From: Tyto alba
Lineage: Eukaryota > Chordata > Aves > Strigiformes > Tytonidae
Assembly (NCBI RefSeq): GCF_018691265.1
Contig: NW_024881261.1
Coordinates: 24,825,374-24,889,373, forward strand
DNA length: 64,000 nt
Reading direction: 5' to 3'
Shown here: piece after piece, positions 63,701 to 64,000 of the stretch
How positions within the stretch are numbered: position 1 is the first letter of the stretch
Layout of the letters: every line of letters starts with the position of its first letter
The notes under the pieces: generated by a model
The model's input: only the letters and a program-made list of their open reading frames with translations
What the model was told of the DNA's origin: nothing
The model's database searches: none
Made by a program: the position numbers and the translations under genes

Positions 63701-64000
63701 TCCTTCAGAAGGAACAACTGTAATCCTGTTAGCTGTTCTGTTCTGCCTGACAGAGAGGGCACAGGGCTTCCTTGCCTTAATGCCCGCTTCAGTCCATATT
63801 TATATAGCAGAATAGTTTAAATTCTTTACCACCCATGTGTTCTGCTCTTGGGAGTTCTCTCAGCCCATATGACATCAATCACCTGTACTAGTGGGGCTTT
63901 TGATGCTGGATTTATTAAATTTAATTTGGTGTGCACAAGTGTACCAGCCTCGGTTTTGTACTCGGGGAGTTGTCTAAAAGCTACTTCTCCCTGAAAATAC
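57757..64000. other. DUSP29 upstream region, no gene recognised
   Basis: This should hold the DUSP29 promoter, and in the human order DUSP13 would come next. I saw no HCxxGxxR phosphatase exon here. Contents are T runs at 58399-58418 and 61397-61412 and the CpG island at 61981-62300. Confidence 0.55.
61981..62300. promoter_or_regulatory. CpG island, possible promoter
   Basis: About 25 CpG dinucleotides in about 320 bp, GC-rich and flanked by AT-rich DNA. This is the only such island in the window. It may mark a promoter or untranslated first exon of DUSP29 (reading left, about 4.3 kb from its ATG) or of a gene to the right. The open frames crossing it look like compositional by-products. Confidence 0.5.

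Noticed and set aside
57757..64000. DUSP13 exons expected from human gene order
   Set aside because: No HCxxGxxR motif or DSP-like block was found here on either strand; the gene probably lies beyond the window.
1..64000. Bacterial-type defence system, CRISPR array or operon
   Set aside because: Gene structure, repeats and splice sites are those of an animal nuclear genome.

Overview
This is a stretch of vertebrate nuclear DNA, almost certainly from a bird. The evidence is split, GT-AG-spliced genes in AT-rich non-coding DNA, CR1 LINEs with the avian-type 3' end, an envelope-less ERV-L-type retrovirus, and the order KAT6B (+) followed by DUSP29/DUPD1 (-), which matches the order I recall at human 10q22. 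The species cannot be fixed from the sequence. No bacterial, phage, CRISPR or operon-like feature is present.

Layout. 1-25281 is intron upstream of the first recognisable KAT6B exon. It holds an old CR1 copy (about 12470-14145) interrupted by an LTR fragment, a 5'-truncated ERV-L-type provirus on the minus strand (17830-20922), and next to it a GC-rich fragment resembling an ST6GALNAC sialyltransferase (about 21102-21213). 25282-35125 carries the last five coding exons of KAT6B. They encode the end of the MYST acetyltransferase domain, basic and acidic regions, and the Ser- and Met-rich C-terminal transactivation region (1149 residues in the window). The 3' UTR runs to about 36.6 kb. A further CR1 3' end lies in a KAT6B intron at 27031-27521.

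36.9-42.4 kb is intergenic, with no gene seen. 42404-57744 on the minus strand holds three coding exons of DUSP29 (DUPD1), an atypical dual-specificity phosphatase. Its exon phases match exactly and the predicted protein is 217 aa. Intron 1 holds a relic of an L2/L3-like LINE reverse transcriptase. 57.8-64 kb has no recognisable gene but contains a CpG island at about 61.98-62.3 kb.

The two genes converge tail to tail and have no obvious functional link: KAT6B is a nuclear histone H3 acetyltransferase, DUSP29 a mainly muscle phosphatase. I found no wholly new system. The observations most worth checking are the sialyltransferase fragment beside the ERV, a tandem repeat that has copied the DUSP29 exon 1 splice-donor region, the shorter KAT6B glutamate run, the L2-like RT relic, and an unexplained cluster of minus-strand coding-like frames at 4.5-6.4 kb.
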